Origin: a bacterium
Lineage (GTDB): Bacteria; Zhuqueibacterota; Zhuqueibacteria; Residuimicrobiales; Krinioviventaceae
Length of the DNA stretch: 64,000 nt
Assembly (NCBI GenBank): GCA_029561455.1
Contig: JAKQIY010000072.1
Span: forward strand, 1-64,000
Direction: 5' to 3'
This document shows, one piece after another, positions 16,648 to 23,814 of the stretch. Both the position numbers and the translations under genes were made by a program. Every line of letters begins with the position of its first letter. The stretch's first letter is position 1. The notes beneath the pieces are model-generated. The model saw nothing but the letters and a program-made list of their open reading frames with translations, did no database searches and had not been told where the DNA came from.

Positions 16648-17102
16648 TGATTAACGACGATCAGGAACGATTTCATATATTGCTGATGGGGGCTGTTGAC
16701 GACGAACTGGATGCCGATGAACGTAAAGAATTTGCGCGCTTGCTTGCTCAATATCCCGGGTTTGTAAAAGAGTTTGAAGATTATAAAAGGTTAAAGGAGG
16801 CTACGAAAGCGATGAGATTTAAAAATCCCCCTGCGGAATTGTGGGATTCCTATTGGCTGAATATCTATAATCGCCTGGAACGCGGATTCGGCTGGATATT
16901 GCTTTCCCTCGGCAGTATCATTCTGTTAACATTTGCCGGGGTCGAGTTTTTTCGTGCCCTGGTGTTCGACAGCAGTCTGCCGGTTGTGGTAAAAATCGGC
17001 ATCTTTTGTTTGATCGGCGGGCTGGCGGTGCTGCTGGTTTCGGTGGTGCGGGAAAGGTGGTTTGTTTATAAAAGCGATCCTTATAAGGAGATAAAGCGAT
17101 GA
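16644..17102 (+). CDS. membrane-bound anti-sigma factor-like protein
   Basis: The 152-residue product begins with a soluble acidic helical region (FHILLMGAVDDELDADERKEF, about residues 10-30) typical of anti-sigma zinc-finger-like domains, although the His/Cys zinc ligands are missing. Two hydrophobic segments follow (WILLSLGSIILLTFAGVEFF and VVVKIGIFCLIGGLAVLLV). The ATG at 16644 overlaps the sigma stop by four bases; an earlier in-frame start at 16566 would run inside the sigma gene and is unlikely. It should hold the sigma factor at the membrane until a signal arrives. Confidence 0.75.
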   Translation: MMINDDQERFHILLMGAVDDELDADERKEFARLLAQYPGFVKEFEDYKRLKEATKAMRFKNPPAELWDSYWLNIYNRLERGFGWILLSLGSIILLTFAGVEFFRALVFDSSLPVVVKIGIFCLIGGLAVLLVSVVRERWFVYKSDPYKEIKR

Positions 17103-17425
17103 TCATTGTTACTTCCAGTTCTATTCTTGGCAAGAAAGTTGTTAAAACGCTTGGACTTGTGCGGGGTAACACGATCCGCTCCCGTAATATCGGTAAGGAT
17201 ATTTTAGCCGAATTGAAACAGATTGTCGGCGGGGAGATTGAAGGTTATACCAAATTACTGGCCGAAGCGCGTGAACAGGCGCTCGACCGTATGATTGCCG
17301 ACGCTGAAAGACTGGGCGCCAACGCTATTCTCGATATGCGATTCGGCACCAGCGAAGTAATGACCCACGCCGCCGAGATACTGGCTTATGGCACTGCGGT
17401 CATTGTCGAGGATGAAAAAAAATAA
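17099..17425 (+). CDS. YbjQ/UPF0145 family protein
   Basis: The 108-residue protein matches the YbjQ (DUF74, UPF0145) family throughout. It starts MIIVTSSSILGKKVVKTLG, carries GLVRGNTIRSRNIGKD, and ends with ANAILDMRFGTSE and a C-terminal VIVEDEK strand. Members form pentameric rings and have been annotated as heavy-metal binding, but their role is unsettled. It overlaps the anti-sigma stop by four bases and is followed 10 nt later by a zinc-ribbon gene, so all four genes are one operon. Confidence 0.9.
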   Translation: MIIVTSSSILGKKVVKTLGLVRGNTIRSRNIGKDILAELKQIVGGEIEGYTKLLAEAREQALDRMIADAERLGANAILDMRFGTSEVMTHAAEILAYGTAVIVEDEKK

Positions 17426-17435
17426 GGGAGGGTTT

Positions 17436-17648
17436 ATGCAGCATTTAAATTATACTTGTCCCAAGTGCAAAAATAATCAGTGTCAGGTTGGCGAAATTCG
17501 CACTACCGGCGGGTTTTTGACCAAGGTGTTTGATATTCAAAACAAGAGATTCACTTCGGTCACTTGTACGCGCTGCAGCTATACCGAATTTTACAAGGCC
17601 GATAGCAGCGCCCTGGGCAGCATTTTTGACTTTTTTGCGGGGGGATGA
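17436..17648 (+). CDS. small zinc-ribbon protein (COG3478-like)
   Basis: The 70-residue product has two C-x-x-C knuckles: TCPKCKNNQC near the start and CTRCSYTEFY after FTSVT. The central phrase GEIRTTGGFLTKVFDIQNK is a hallmark of the predicted nucleic-acid-binding zinc-ribbon family (DUF2082/COG3478). I start at ATG 17436, preceded by GGGAGGG, rather than at 17388 inside the previous gene. It is the last gene of the sigma operon. Confidence 0.85.
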   Translation: MQHLNYTCPKCKNNQCQVGEIRTTGGFLTKVFDIQNKRFTSVTCTRCSYTEFYKADSSALGSIFDFFAGG

Positions 17649-17962
17649 ATGAATGGGGGTGTTTTTTTATTTCCGGGTGTCCTGTTAATTTTCTGGTTTT
17701 TACCGGATTCTTACGCTCGTAAGTGTCATTCTACCGGACGAGGATTGTTCCGGCAGCGCTTGAAATGTTAATTTGTATTACAGGGGTTCTTTATTATAAA
17801 CAAAATTCCGCTTGCGAATCACGGTAAAATTTCTTTACTTAAATATATCTGATATGGATTATATACCAGGGCGTAAAAGGGAATTTATTTTTGAAATAGG
17901 TAAGTTGTTAATATGTTAAAATTACATTGTATATAAATACTTTTCTGATGTAGGGAATTACA
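17649..17962. other. spacer without recognisable genes
   Basis: The 314-bp spacer is AT-rich in its right half. A weak inverted arrangement (TTACGCTCGTAAG and ACCGG..CCGGA near 17700-17740) may serve as the terminator of the sigma operon. No gene is seen. Confidence 0.4.
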
Positions 17963-19165
17963 ATGAAAAACGGTGCAGTAAAAACCGGCCGTAAAAATAA
18001 AGGTTTTTTTGCCAATTTCCTGGTATTTTCCATTACCTGTCTGTTCTGCCTGCTGCTGGCCGAAGCCGGCATTCGCCTGTTTGCCCCGCAAAAGCTCATT
18101 ACCCAATATCGGAAGATCTGGCGGCCGGATGAGGTGTACGGCTGGCGCCACCAGGAAAATCTCTCCACCCTGATCAACTCCGGCGAAGGAACGGTGCATT
18201 TTGTTACGGATAGTAACGGCTACCGCATCAACAGCGAAAGCGAAGAACAGGCCTTTTTACACACTCCCCCCGCCGATAACGGCGGCGATGAACACTATTC
18301 CATTCTGTTCATCGGCGATTCGTATCTTGAAGCCATCCAGGTAGAGAATCATTGTATCATCCCCCAGGTGATCCGCAAAAACTTGCTGCAAAACTATGGC
18401 GCGAATGTTAATGTGACCAATGCCAGTTGCGGCAAGTGGAATCCCAATCACTACCTGCTCGAAGCGCAGCGCTTTGCCCCGCAACAGTATGACCTGGCCG
18501 TGATTTTTTTATACCTCGGCAACGATGTGGTGTGTGACCGGGTGTCGCAGTTCTCCCCGCGCCAGATTCATGTACATCTGTTCCGCTGGCCGCAACGGTT
18601 ATCGTTCGCCGAAATCAAAGCCGCAATCCTCTATCCGCTCAACGAGGAACTGGAAGGCCATTCGCACCTCTATGTGTTGCTCAAAAAACGCACCAAGTGG
18701 TTGCGTATGAAATGGGGACTGTCACCCTATTATATCCCGGAAGTATTTAAAACCGCAATGCAACCCTCTACATGCTGGCAAACCACAACCGGGATCTGCG
18801 CGGCGATTAAAGATGAATTTGACTGTTACAACACCCCGTGTTTTTTTGTGTTCCTGCCGACCGATTTTCAAACCGATGTTAAAATTTTTAATGCCTATAT
18901 CAAATCCCTGTCTGTCGATACTACCACGGTGGATTTGGACCAGCCGCAAAACAAGCTGGGCCGGCTGTTTGCGGATTCCGCTCTGACCTTTGCCGATCCC
19001 CTGGACTATATGCGCGACAGGGTAAATCAGGGAGAGCATTTATACGGCTTTATCGATTCGCATTTAAATGAAGAAGGACATAAAGTCGTTGCCGAATTTA
19101 TTGAACCGACGATCAGAACGATACTGTTGGAGGATAAAGCGGCTGCCGGTTCTGTCTATAAATGA
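17963..19165 (+). CDS. membrane-anchored SGNH/GDSL-type hydrolase-like protein
   Basis: The 400-residue protein has an N-terminal membrane segment (about residues 13-32, FLVFSITCLFCLLLAEAGI) followed by an SGNH fold. The block-I motif is FIGDSYLEA with Ser120. The later LYLGND fits block III (Asn). The D-x-H catalytic pair is DSHLNEEGH with Asp365 and His367 near the end. The family includes O-acetylesterases and AlgX/AlgJ-like polymer acetylation enzymes; which one applies cannot be told. An AGGGA ribosome site precedes the ATG. It stands alone between the sigma operon and the family B MITE. Confidence 0.8.
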   Translation: MKNGAVKTGRKNKGFFANFLVFSITCLFCLLLAEAGIRLFAPQKLITQYRKIWRPDEVYGWRHQENLSTLINSGEGTVHFVTDSNGYRINSESEEQAFLHTPPADNGGDEHYSILFIGDSYLEAIQVENHCIIPQVIRKNLLQNYGANVNVTNASCGKWNPNHYLLEAQRFAPQQYDLAVIFLYLGNDVVCDRVSQFSPRQIHVHLFRWPQRLSFAEIKAAILYPLNEELEGHSHLYVLLKKRTKWLRMKWGLSPYYIPEVFKTAMQPSTCWQTTTGICAAIKDEFDCYNTPCFFVFLPTDFQTDVKIFNAYIKSLSVDTTTVDLDQPQNKLGRLFADSALTFADPLDYMRDRVNQGEHLYGFIDSHLNEEGHKVVAEFIEPTIRTILLEDKAAAGSVYK

Positions 19166-19236
19166 GGCAATGACAGATAATAATGCGCAAAAATCATCAA
19201 CGATCAATACAGTTACCTTCTCGTTCCCAATCGGGA

Positions 19237-19524
19237 GAGACTGTGTGAAAACTAAAAATATTACTGTAAAAAATGGAGTGCATCGCCTTTATGCGATGCG
19301 TTAGGCCGCAAGCCCCAATTACATTTGAAACAAGAAAAATTTGAAGATTATAACATATAAACTTTATGATATTCAAATAGATGTTTTTATTCAAACAATA
19401 AAACTTTTCGAGGCCACCTGCGGCGGCCACAGTCCATAAAGGGACTGCACTCCGATTCCGGTAGAATCTGAGTTACTATCAAGCGCTAACAACCTGGCAT
19501 TTTCTTTTGTTTTCACACAGTCTC
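19237..19524. mobile_element. MITE-like element family B, complete copy
   Basis: A perfect 16-bp terminal inverted repeat (GAGACTGTGTGAAAAC at 19237-19252, GTTTTCACACAGTCTC at 19509-19524) bounds 288 bp without coding capacity. The right half contains the GC hairpin and the ACAGTCC-ATAAA-GGGACTG hairpin shared with the copy at the window start. The inner left part has TGCATCGCCTTTATGCGATGC, another hairpin. It lies just upstream of the small ORF and split sigma gene and could supply their leader. Confidence 0.8.
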
Positions 19525-19552
19525 GAGAGATTGGAAAAGTTTTAAAAAAAAT

Positions 19553-19714
19553 ATGGTGATAAAAATGAAAACCAATAAATTACTGGCTGATGAAAAGGCG
19601 ATTGAGGATATGATAGATGATCTTGTGCCTGTTTCAGAAGACAAACGAAAGAAAATAGAAAATATCCTGGCGCAAACCGGGAAAAATAAATCGATCAGTC
19701 AAAAATATGAATGA
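19553..19714 (+). CDS. small hypothetical protein coupled to the split sigma gene
   Basis: It encodes 53 residues (49 if started at ATG 19565). The product is acidic, helical and without Cys; it contains LLADEKAIEDMIDDLVPVSE and KKIENILAQTGKN. It ends 8 nt inside the following sigma gene start, so the two would be translationally coupled. I recognise no family. It could be a small regulator of the sigma factor, but this rests only on position. Confidence 0.5.
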   Translation: MVIKMKTNKLLADEKAIEDMIDDLVPVSEDKRKKIENILAQTGKNKSISQKYE

Positions 19715-20539
19715 ATCAACTCAGCAGGAATTAGTCGATAACCTCAAAAGTGGGGATACCGCAAGCTTTGCTTATCTTTACCAGGAATTTAGCGGCAAGG
19801 TATTTACCCTGGCTTACAGAATGCTGGGGAATAAAGAAGAAGCGCAGGATATAACCCAGGAAACGTTTATCCGGGTGTTTAATAATATCCACCAGTTTAA
19901 AGGGGAGAGTAAACTGTATACCTGGATATATACCATAACCCGGAACTTGTGCTATCATATTCTACAATCCCGAAAAAAAGTTCATTTGCCTCCCTGGAAG
20001 CGCTGATACATACCGCCGCCCGCGCGCCGGTAAACGATTATACGGGTTTCGAAAGAAAACTGTTAACCGATCAGGTTAAAGAGGGCTGCCTAGCGGGACT
20101 GTTACGCTGCCTGTCCCCGCAACAGCGCATCGCTTTTATATTGCATGTTTTGCTCGGAATTCCGGTCCAGGATATTGCGGTCATAATCGACAAATCCAAA
20201 GGGGCAACCAAAGTGCTGGTACACCGCGCCAGGCAAAATTTAAGGGATTTCCTGTGCGCCAATTGCTCGTTGTATAACCCTGCTAATCCCTGCCACTGTG
20301 AAGACTTGATCGACTTTTCTCTTAAACAGGGTTGGATCAAAAAACCGGACGGAAATGATTATCAAGGACAGCAGGCCGTTGATACCACCGTTATAGCACA
20401 GGAAATTGAAGACATCCGCAAAATTACTCTACTCTATCGTGACCTTGCCGGGAACCAACCACCCGGGGAGTTACAGCAACGCATTCAAAATATTATTAAA
20501 GACAAAAACCACCCCATATTTCAGTCCCCCAAAGTGTAA
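19707..20539 (+). CDS. ECF-type sigma factor gene interrupted by a frameshift at a run of seven A
   Basis: The first frame (19707-20006) encodes a complete sigma-2 region: YRMLGNKEEAQDITQETFIRV and YTWIYTITRNLCYHILQ. The second frame, open from before 19949 to 20539, encodes the sigma-4 region (LSPQQRIAFILHVLLGIPVQ, KGATKVLVHRARQNLRDFL). A Cys-rich tail (CANCSLYNPANPCHCEDLID) and a C-terminal helical domain follow. The frames join at A7 (19973-19979): a -1 shift, or one additional A, would give one protein of about 277 residues. A mutation, an assembly error, or programmed/transcriptional slippage are all possible. The two-exon-like arrangement is otherwise intact, with no other stop or drift. 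Confidence 0.75.
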
Positions 20540-20602
20540 CCTTGTTTTCATTCGGGACTCTAAGAAGTAAAGTATCCCGAATGAAAGGAGGTGAAACTTG
20601 AT

Positions 20603-20755
20603 TTGTCCAAGCAGGAAGTGAAATGTATTGCCGTGCAGCTTCCCGTTCATCTTGTACAAAAGCTCGATGAATACCGGGAAAAGACCGGTAAAAGTAAAAA
20701 TGCCATACTGGTGGAATTTATTGCACAAGGACTGAACTCTACAACCAAGGAGTAA
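20603..20755 (+). CDS. ribbon-helix-helix (CopG-like) protein
   Basis: The product of about 50 residues contains CIAVQLPVHLVQKLDEYREK and TGKSKNAILVEFIAQGL, the strand-helix-helix pattern of MetJ/Arc/CopG DNA-binding proteins. The start is uncertain: AGGAGG at 20586-20591 is followed by in-frame TTG at 20603 and GTG at 20618. GTG 20591 overlaps the ribosome site. It lies 50-60 nt after the split sigma gene and 6 nt before the next gene, so it may autoregulate this small operon. Confidence 0.65.
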   Translation: MSKQEVKCIAVQLPVHLVQKLDEYREKTGKSKNAILVEFIAQGLNSTTKE

Positions 20756-20761
20756 TGAATT

Positions 20762-21040
20762 ATGTTGTTTTTTGTCAAGGTAAGGATCGACATTAATAAA
20801 ATGCCGGAAATGGGGAGAAAACTAGTCAGCGGGGAGCTGGATAAAAGCTGTTTGAAAAGCACATTTTGTATTCAGAACGATCCCTCTGTGGGATTGAATA
20901 TCTGGGAAGCGGCGAGCAGGGAAGAGTTTGAACGAGTATTTGCGCCGCACCGGCAGTTTTATGCCGAGGTCATGGAAATTACCCCGGTGATCCCACCCGC
21001 ACAAGCTCAAGAATTGTTAATAAAACAATTAGCTGGCTAA
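20762..21040 (+). CDS. small protein, possibly a ferredoxin-like alpha/beta-barrel
   Basis: The 92-residue product starts MLFFVKVRIDINKMPEMG and contains VGLNIWEAASREEFERVFA and FYAEVMEITPVIPPAQA. A beta-strand, helix, strand, helix order suggests a dimeric alpha/beta-barrel-like fold of the type seen in small YCII/muconolactone-isomerase-like proteins; I do not recognise an exact family. AAGGAG lies over the stop of the preceding RHH gene. Two Cys occur near residues 30 and 36. Confidence 0.55.
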   Translation: MLFFVKVRIDINKMPEMGRKLVSGELDKSCLKSTFCIQNDPSVGLNIWEAASREEFERVFAPHRQFYAEVMEITPVIPPAQAQELLIKQLAG

Positions 21041-21046
21041 GGGAAT

Positions 21047-21144
21047 CCATAGTGTCCACCTGGGTACAGACGTCGATACAATGAACCATTCTATGAATTG
21101 TTAAACCCAACTTGTGACGGGTTACGCTGAGGTGGGCTCTATGG
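21047..21144. other. candidate structured RNA or intergenic repeat
   Basis: CCATAGTGTCCACCT (21047-21061) can pair with AGGTGGGCTCTATGG (21130-21144) as a 15-position stem with one U-U mismatch and one G-U pair. Inside it AACCC (21104-21108) pairs with GGGTT (21119-21123). There is no reading frame. It could be a small RNA, a terminator of the RHH unit, or the fold-back of a decayed mobile element. It is flanked by AT-rich sequence. Confidence 0.35.
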
Positions 21145-21313
21145 TAATGTAATTATGTTTGGATATTTTTAGAAATTTTATTTACTTGTATTGTTTGTAA
21201 TTGAATTATTATTGTAAGTGCGTTTTATTAATGTTTACTGGTCTGGTATTATTCTACAAAAGCGCTTAGTTTTAAAAATTACTATTCTGTTTACAACACA
21301 GTGAAGGAAAATT

Positions 21314-21739
21314 ATGAAAATGCCCGAATCGATTCCGGATTATTTTCTGGCCCCATGCGGGGTGAACTGTTTTGTTTGTTATGCTCATTTGAAAAATAAA
21401 AAACCATGCAGCGGTTGCCTGGGTGATGATAACAATAAACCGGAACGATGCAAAAACTGTGATATAAAGAATTGTGCTGCTGAAAGAGGCTATACTCACT
21501 GTTTTGAATGCAGTACATATCCATGCACGGTAATCAAACGGTTAGAAAAGAGTTATTTACAAAGATACCAGGTTGATTTGCGGAAAAATTGTGAAATCGC
21601 CAATAATCAAGGTCCAAGTGCGCTGATGAAAGACGAAAGAATAAAATGGACATGCCCGAAATGTAACGGTGTTATCAATCAACATGATAAAATCTGTTCC
21701 GAATGTAACACGAACTCTGCACAATATGGGGATATTTAA
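21314..21739 (+). CDS. DUF3795-type cysteine-rich protein with a C-terminal zinc ribbon
   Basis: The 141-residue protein begins with the DUF3795 pattern APCGVNCFVCYAHLKNKKPC, CSGCLGD, CKNCDIKNCA and CFECSTYPC (Cys-rich, probably metal-binding). A second zinc knuckle (CPKCNGVINQHDKICSEC) lies at the end. Members are widespread small proteins of unknown role. The C-terminal zinc ribbon is an addition to the basic domain. An AAGGAAAATT ribosome site precedes it. It stands alone next to the family A MITE. Confidence 0.8.
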   Translation: MKMPESIPDYFLAPCGVNCFVCYAHLKNKKPCSGCLGDDNNKPERCKNCDIKNCAAERGYTHCFECSTYPCTVIKRLEKSYLQRYQVDLRKNCEIANNQGPSALMKDERIKWTCPKCNGVINQHDKICSECNTNSAQYGDI

Positions 21740-21868
21740 CCTCGTTATTAATCACCTGAAAAGGTACACACCTACGTGAATGTTTGATTCTCGGTAGGCG
21801 ATTTATAATTCGACTGGTTTGATAATCAGGTTTTATATTTTAAAACAGAGTTTCAAGGGCGCTTTCCG

Positions 21869-22081
21869 GGGCTGTATCAAAAGCCCCAAAATGTAGACCA
21901 TAATACAAATTTGAGTAAAAAAATACTTTCATGTCATTCCGAGGAGCGAAGCGACGAGGAATCTTTCGTGTTTAACATATTGTAAAAACAAGATTTCTCG
22001 CTTCGCTCGAAATGACAAGTTTGTTTTGAGCGTTTTATGTTTGAAATGTCTTTTGTAAGTTAGGGCTTTTGATACAGCTCC
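21869..22081. mobile_element. MITE-like element family A, second complete copy
   Basis: It is the inverse of the element at 12637-12851, with its ends reading GGCTGTATCAAAAGCCCC and AGGGCTTTTGATACAGCTCC. It is flanked by a 12-bp direct repeat, GGGCGCTTTCCG (21857-21868 and 22082-22093), as expected for a target-site duplication. The left part and the GAGGAGCGAAGCGACGAGGA and TTCTCGCTTCGCTCGAAAT arms match the first copy; the right-hand 60 bp are more diverged. Confidence 0.85.
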
Positions 22082-22135
22082 GGGCGCTTTCCGATCCAAA
22101 CCGGAGTTTGGATCGGAGGGAACTTTATAGAGCGC

Positions 22136-22181
22136 CCTGGATCGCAGAGACGATGCCGGCGGGTTTCATAATCCAGGGCTT
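22136..22181. repeat. CCTGGATC hairpin repeat, copy 1
   Basis: CCTGGATCGCAGAGACGATG..GGGTTTCATAATCCAGGGC folds on itself through CCCTGGAT/ATCCAGGG. The same arrangement (CCTGGATCGCAGATC..GCGGATTTCATGATCCAGGGC) is at 23609-23650. Confidence 0.6.
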
Positions 22182-22220
22182 ATAATGGAGCAGGGCATCT
22201 TGTTCTACCGGGCATTCCTG

Positions 22221-22646
22221 CTATTTCAGCTTTTCCTTGATTCCCATCAGAATTTTAGTCACTTCCAGGTCTTTGGGCTTTTTAACATCCACCGTAACCG
22301 CCCGGATCTTGCCGAATTTCTGGCCGTTAAGGTACTGGTCGATATACTCCTCCGGCAGGCCGCTGTTGGTAATGAGATCTTCGGCCTTGTCGCCAAAGTA
22401 AAAGCCGGTTTTAAAGAACTTTTCCCATACCGACACCCAGCAGATGGTATCTTTCTTTTTGGTCAGCTTGTACAGCCAGCTTTTGCCGTCATTGTAATAG
22501 CGCCATTCGCCGCTAAAGGATGGATATTCTTCTTTCAGCATGGTCATAAACGCATCCCAGGCTTTTTTGGCAGGGCCGAGGTAATCGGCCAGCACTTCAT
22601 CGCCGGGAAATTCATTGGGGTCGTTGAGACTTGGTTTTTGCTGCAT
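22221..22646 (-). CDS. DUF3788 family protein
   Basis: The 141-residue protein has DEVLADYLGPAKKAWDAFM, EWRYYNDGKSWLYKLTKKK and KTICWVSVWEKFFKTGFYF-like strands (here DTICWVSVWEKFFKTGFYFG), the usual DUF3788 pattern, related to YdhG/DUF1801-like folds. I start at ATG 22646, preceded by AGGAG, rather than the longer frame from 22694. Function unknown. It is a single-gene unit. Confidence 0.75.
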   Translation of the reverse strand: MQQKPSLNDPNEFPGDEVLADYLGPAKKAWDAFMTMLKEEYPSFSGEWRYYNDGKSWLYKLTKKKDTICWVSVWEKFFKTGFYFGDKAEDLITNSGLPEEYIDQYLNGQKFGKIRAVTVDVKKPKDLEVTKILMGIKEKLK

Positions 22647-22726
22647 GGGGGCTCCTGGTAATAAAAGATAAATCTTTAACAAATTAAGCACCATAAAATT
22701 AAACTAACTTTACAGAAACAAGCAAG

Positions 22727-22853
22727 AAAAATGTTGGGAATACAAAAATTTTATTTGGTTTCTCAATTTTGTAGAACAGCATGTCCTGCTTTATTGTACG
22801 CCCAGGAGTGCATCTCCGCCAGAATCGGATCTTCGACCCTGGGCGAGTTTACA
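22727..22853. repeat. intergenic repeat with GAACAGC..GTCC hairpins, copy 1
   Basis: The stretch AAAATGTTGGGAAT, GGTTTCTCAATTTTG, CAGCATGTCCTGCTTTATT and CGCCC..GGGCGAG resembles 26874-26980 in the same order. Both copies contain a short CAGGAC-type stem followed by a longer CCCTGG-type stem. The second stem is degenerate here. Confidence 0.6.
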
Positions 22854-22910
22854 GGCATTTCCCTCTCCAAGCCCGGAGAAATGAACGAGGTAGGGTTTAT
22901 TAGATTTAAT

Positions 22911-23222
22911 TCAAGCTGCTTGCTCCGGTACGTTGTCTTTTATCGATGTCAACTGTATCGTTATCCCCAAGGCGTTTAGTACTTTTACTATCGTTTCAAA
23001 CCGGGGTTTCGAGTCCGGTGAAAGCGCCTTGTACAAACTCTCACGCCCTAATCCCGCAAGTTCGGCAATATGGCTCATGCCCCTGGCTTTGGCAACGTCG
23101 CCAATGGCAGAAATTAACAGCGCCGTATTGCCTTCGGCCAGGACCGAACTCAGGTATTCCGCAATAGTATTTTCATCGGTCAAATAATCTGCTACATCCA
23201 AACGACTCACTTTATACGCCAT
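22911..23222 (-). CDS. higA: HigA-type antitoxin (XRE-like helix-turn-helix)
   Basis: The 103-residue protein contains YLTDENTIAEYLSSVLAEGN followed by the helix-turn-helix ARGMSHIAELAGLGRESLYKAL and KPRFETIVKVLNALGI, a typical antitoxin of the HigA-2/addiction module antidote type. It neutralises the toxin encoded just upstream and probably represses the shared promoter. Its start overlaps the toxin end by 11 nt and a GGAG ribosome site lies 8 nt before it. The toxin-first order is that of higBA systems. Confidence 0.8.
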   Translation of the reverse strand: MAYKVSRLDVADYLTDENTIAEYLSSVLAEGNTALLISAIGDVAKARGMSHIAELAGLGRESLYKALSPDSKPRFETIVKVLNALGITIQLTSIKDNVPEQAA

Positions 23223-23520
23223 GTTTATTCTCCAATTCTTGCAATATTTTTTGTGCTTTTAAAATATCCTTTGCCTGGGATGATTTGTCTCCACCCGCAA
23301 GCAACAGGATGATTGATGTTCCTCGTTTGCCATAATACAACCGATAACCCGGGCCGTAATTAATACGAAATTCCGATACTCCGGCGCCAACCGATTTGTG
23401 ATCGCCAAGATTGCCCAGTTCAATTATTTTCAGTCTGGTTAATATTTTAGCTTTAGCTCTAATGTCCTCAAGTTTTAATAGCCATTTATCAAAGATATCG
23501 GTTTTTTCAATAATGTACAT
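23212..23520 (-). CDS. higB: HigB/RelE-type toxin
   Basis: The 102-residue protein has DKWLLKLEDIRAKAKILTRL, GLGDHKSVGAGVSEFRINYG-like (here LGDHKSVGAGVSEFRINYGP), GYRLYYGKRGTSIILLLAGG and SSQAKDILKAQKI, the features of RelE-superfamily HigB toxins (phage Gp49-like). Such toxins cut mRNA on the ribosome. First gene of the pair with the antitoxin at 22911. Confidence 0.85.
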   Translation of the reverse strand: MYIIEKTDIFDKWLLKLEDIRAKAKILTRLKIIELGNLGDHKSVGAGVSEFRINYGPGYRLYYGKRGTSIILLLAGGDKSSQAKDILKAQKILQELENKHGV

Positions 23521-23814
23521 ATTACAATGTATCCAATTAGATACAATTTGTCAAGTAAAACTTGTTAGGTATATTCTTTTACTGTTGTTAAAATCTGCAA
23601 TGCTCGCCTGGATCGCAGATCAAACGCCAGCGGATTTCATGATCCAGGGCGGGCAGTATATTGGGTTTTCCAATCCCAAAACGGGATGGAATCCCGTTTC
23701 TCAATTCGGCCCTGGACGAACAAGTCCGGGGCCTTTAAGAGGCAAAAATTTCCGCTTCAAACCGGGCGGCCTGGTGTGAGGCATTATCGACTTTTTTACA
23801 CCAAGGGGTAGTCA
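23521..23814. repeat. hairpin-rich spacer including the CCTGGATC repeat, copy 2
   Basis: It holds the CCTGGATC hairpin copy 2 (23609-23650), AACGGGATGGAATCCCGTT (about 23679-23697) and GCCCTGGAC-GAACAA-GTCCGGGGC (about 23709-23733). No gene is visible. The stems are of the same short-loop type as near the window start. Confidence 0.6.

Noticed and set aside
22185..22661. 158-residue plus-strand open frame opposite the DUF3788 gene
   Set aside because: The minus-strand frame has DUF3788 motifs and a ribosome site; the plus-strand one has neither.
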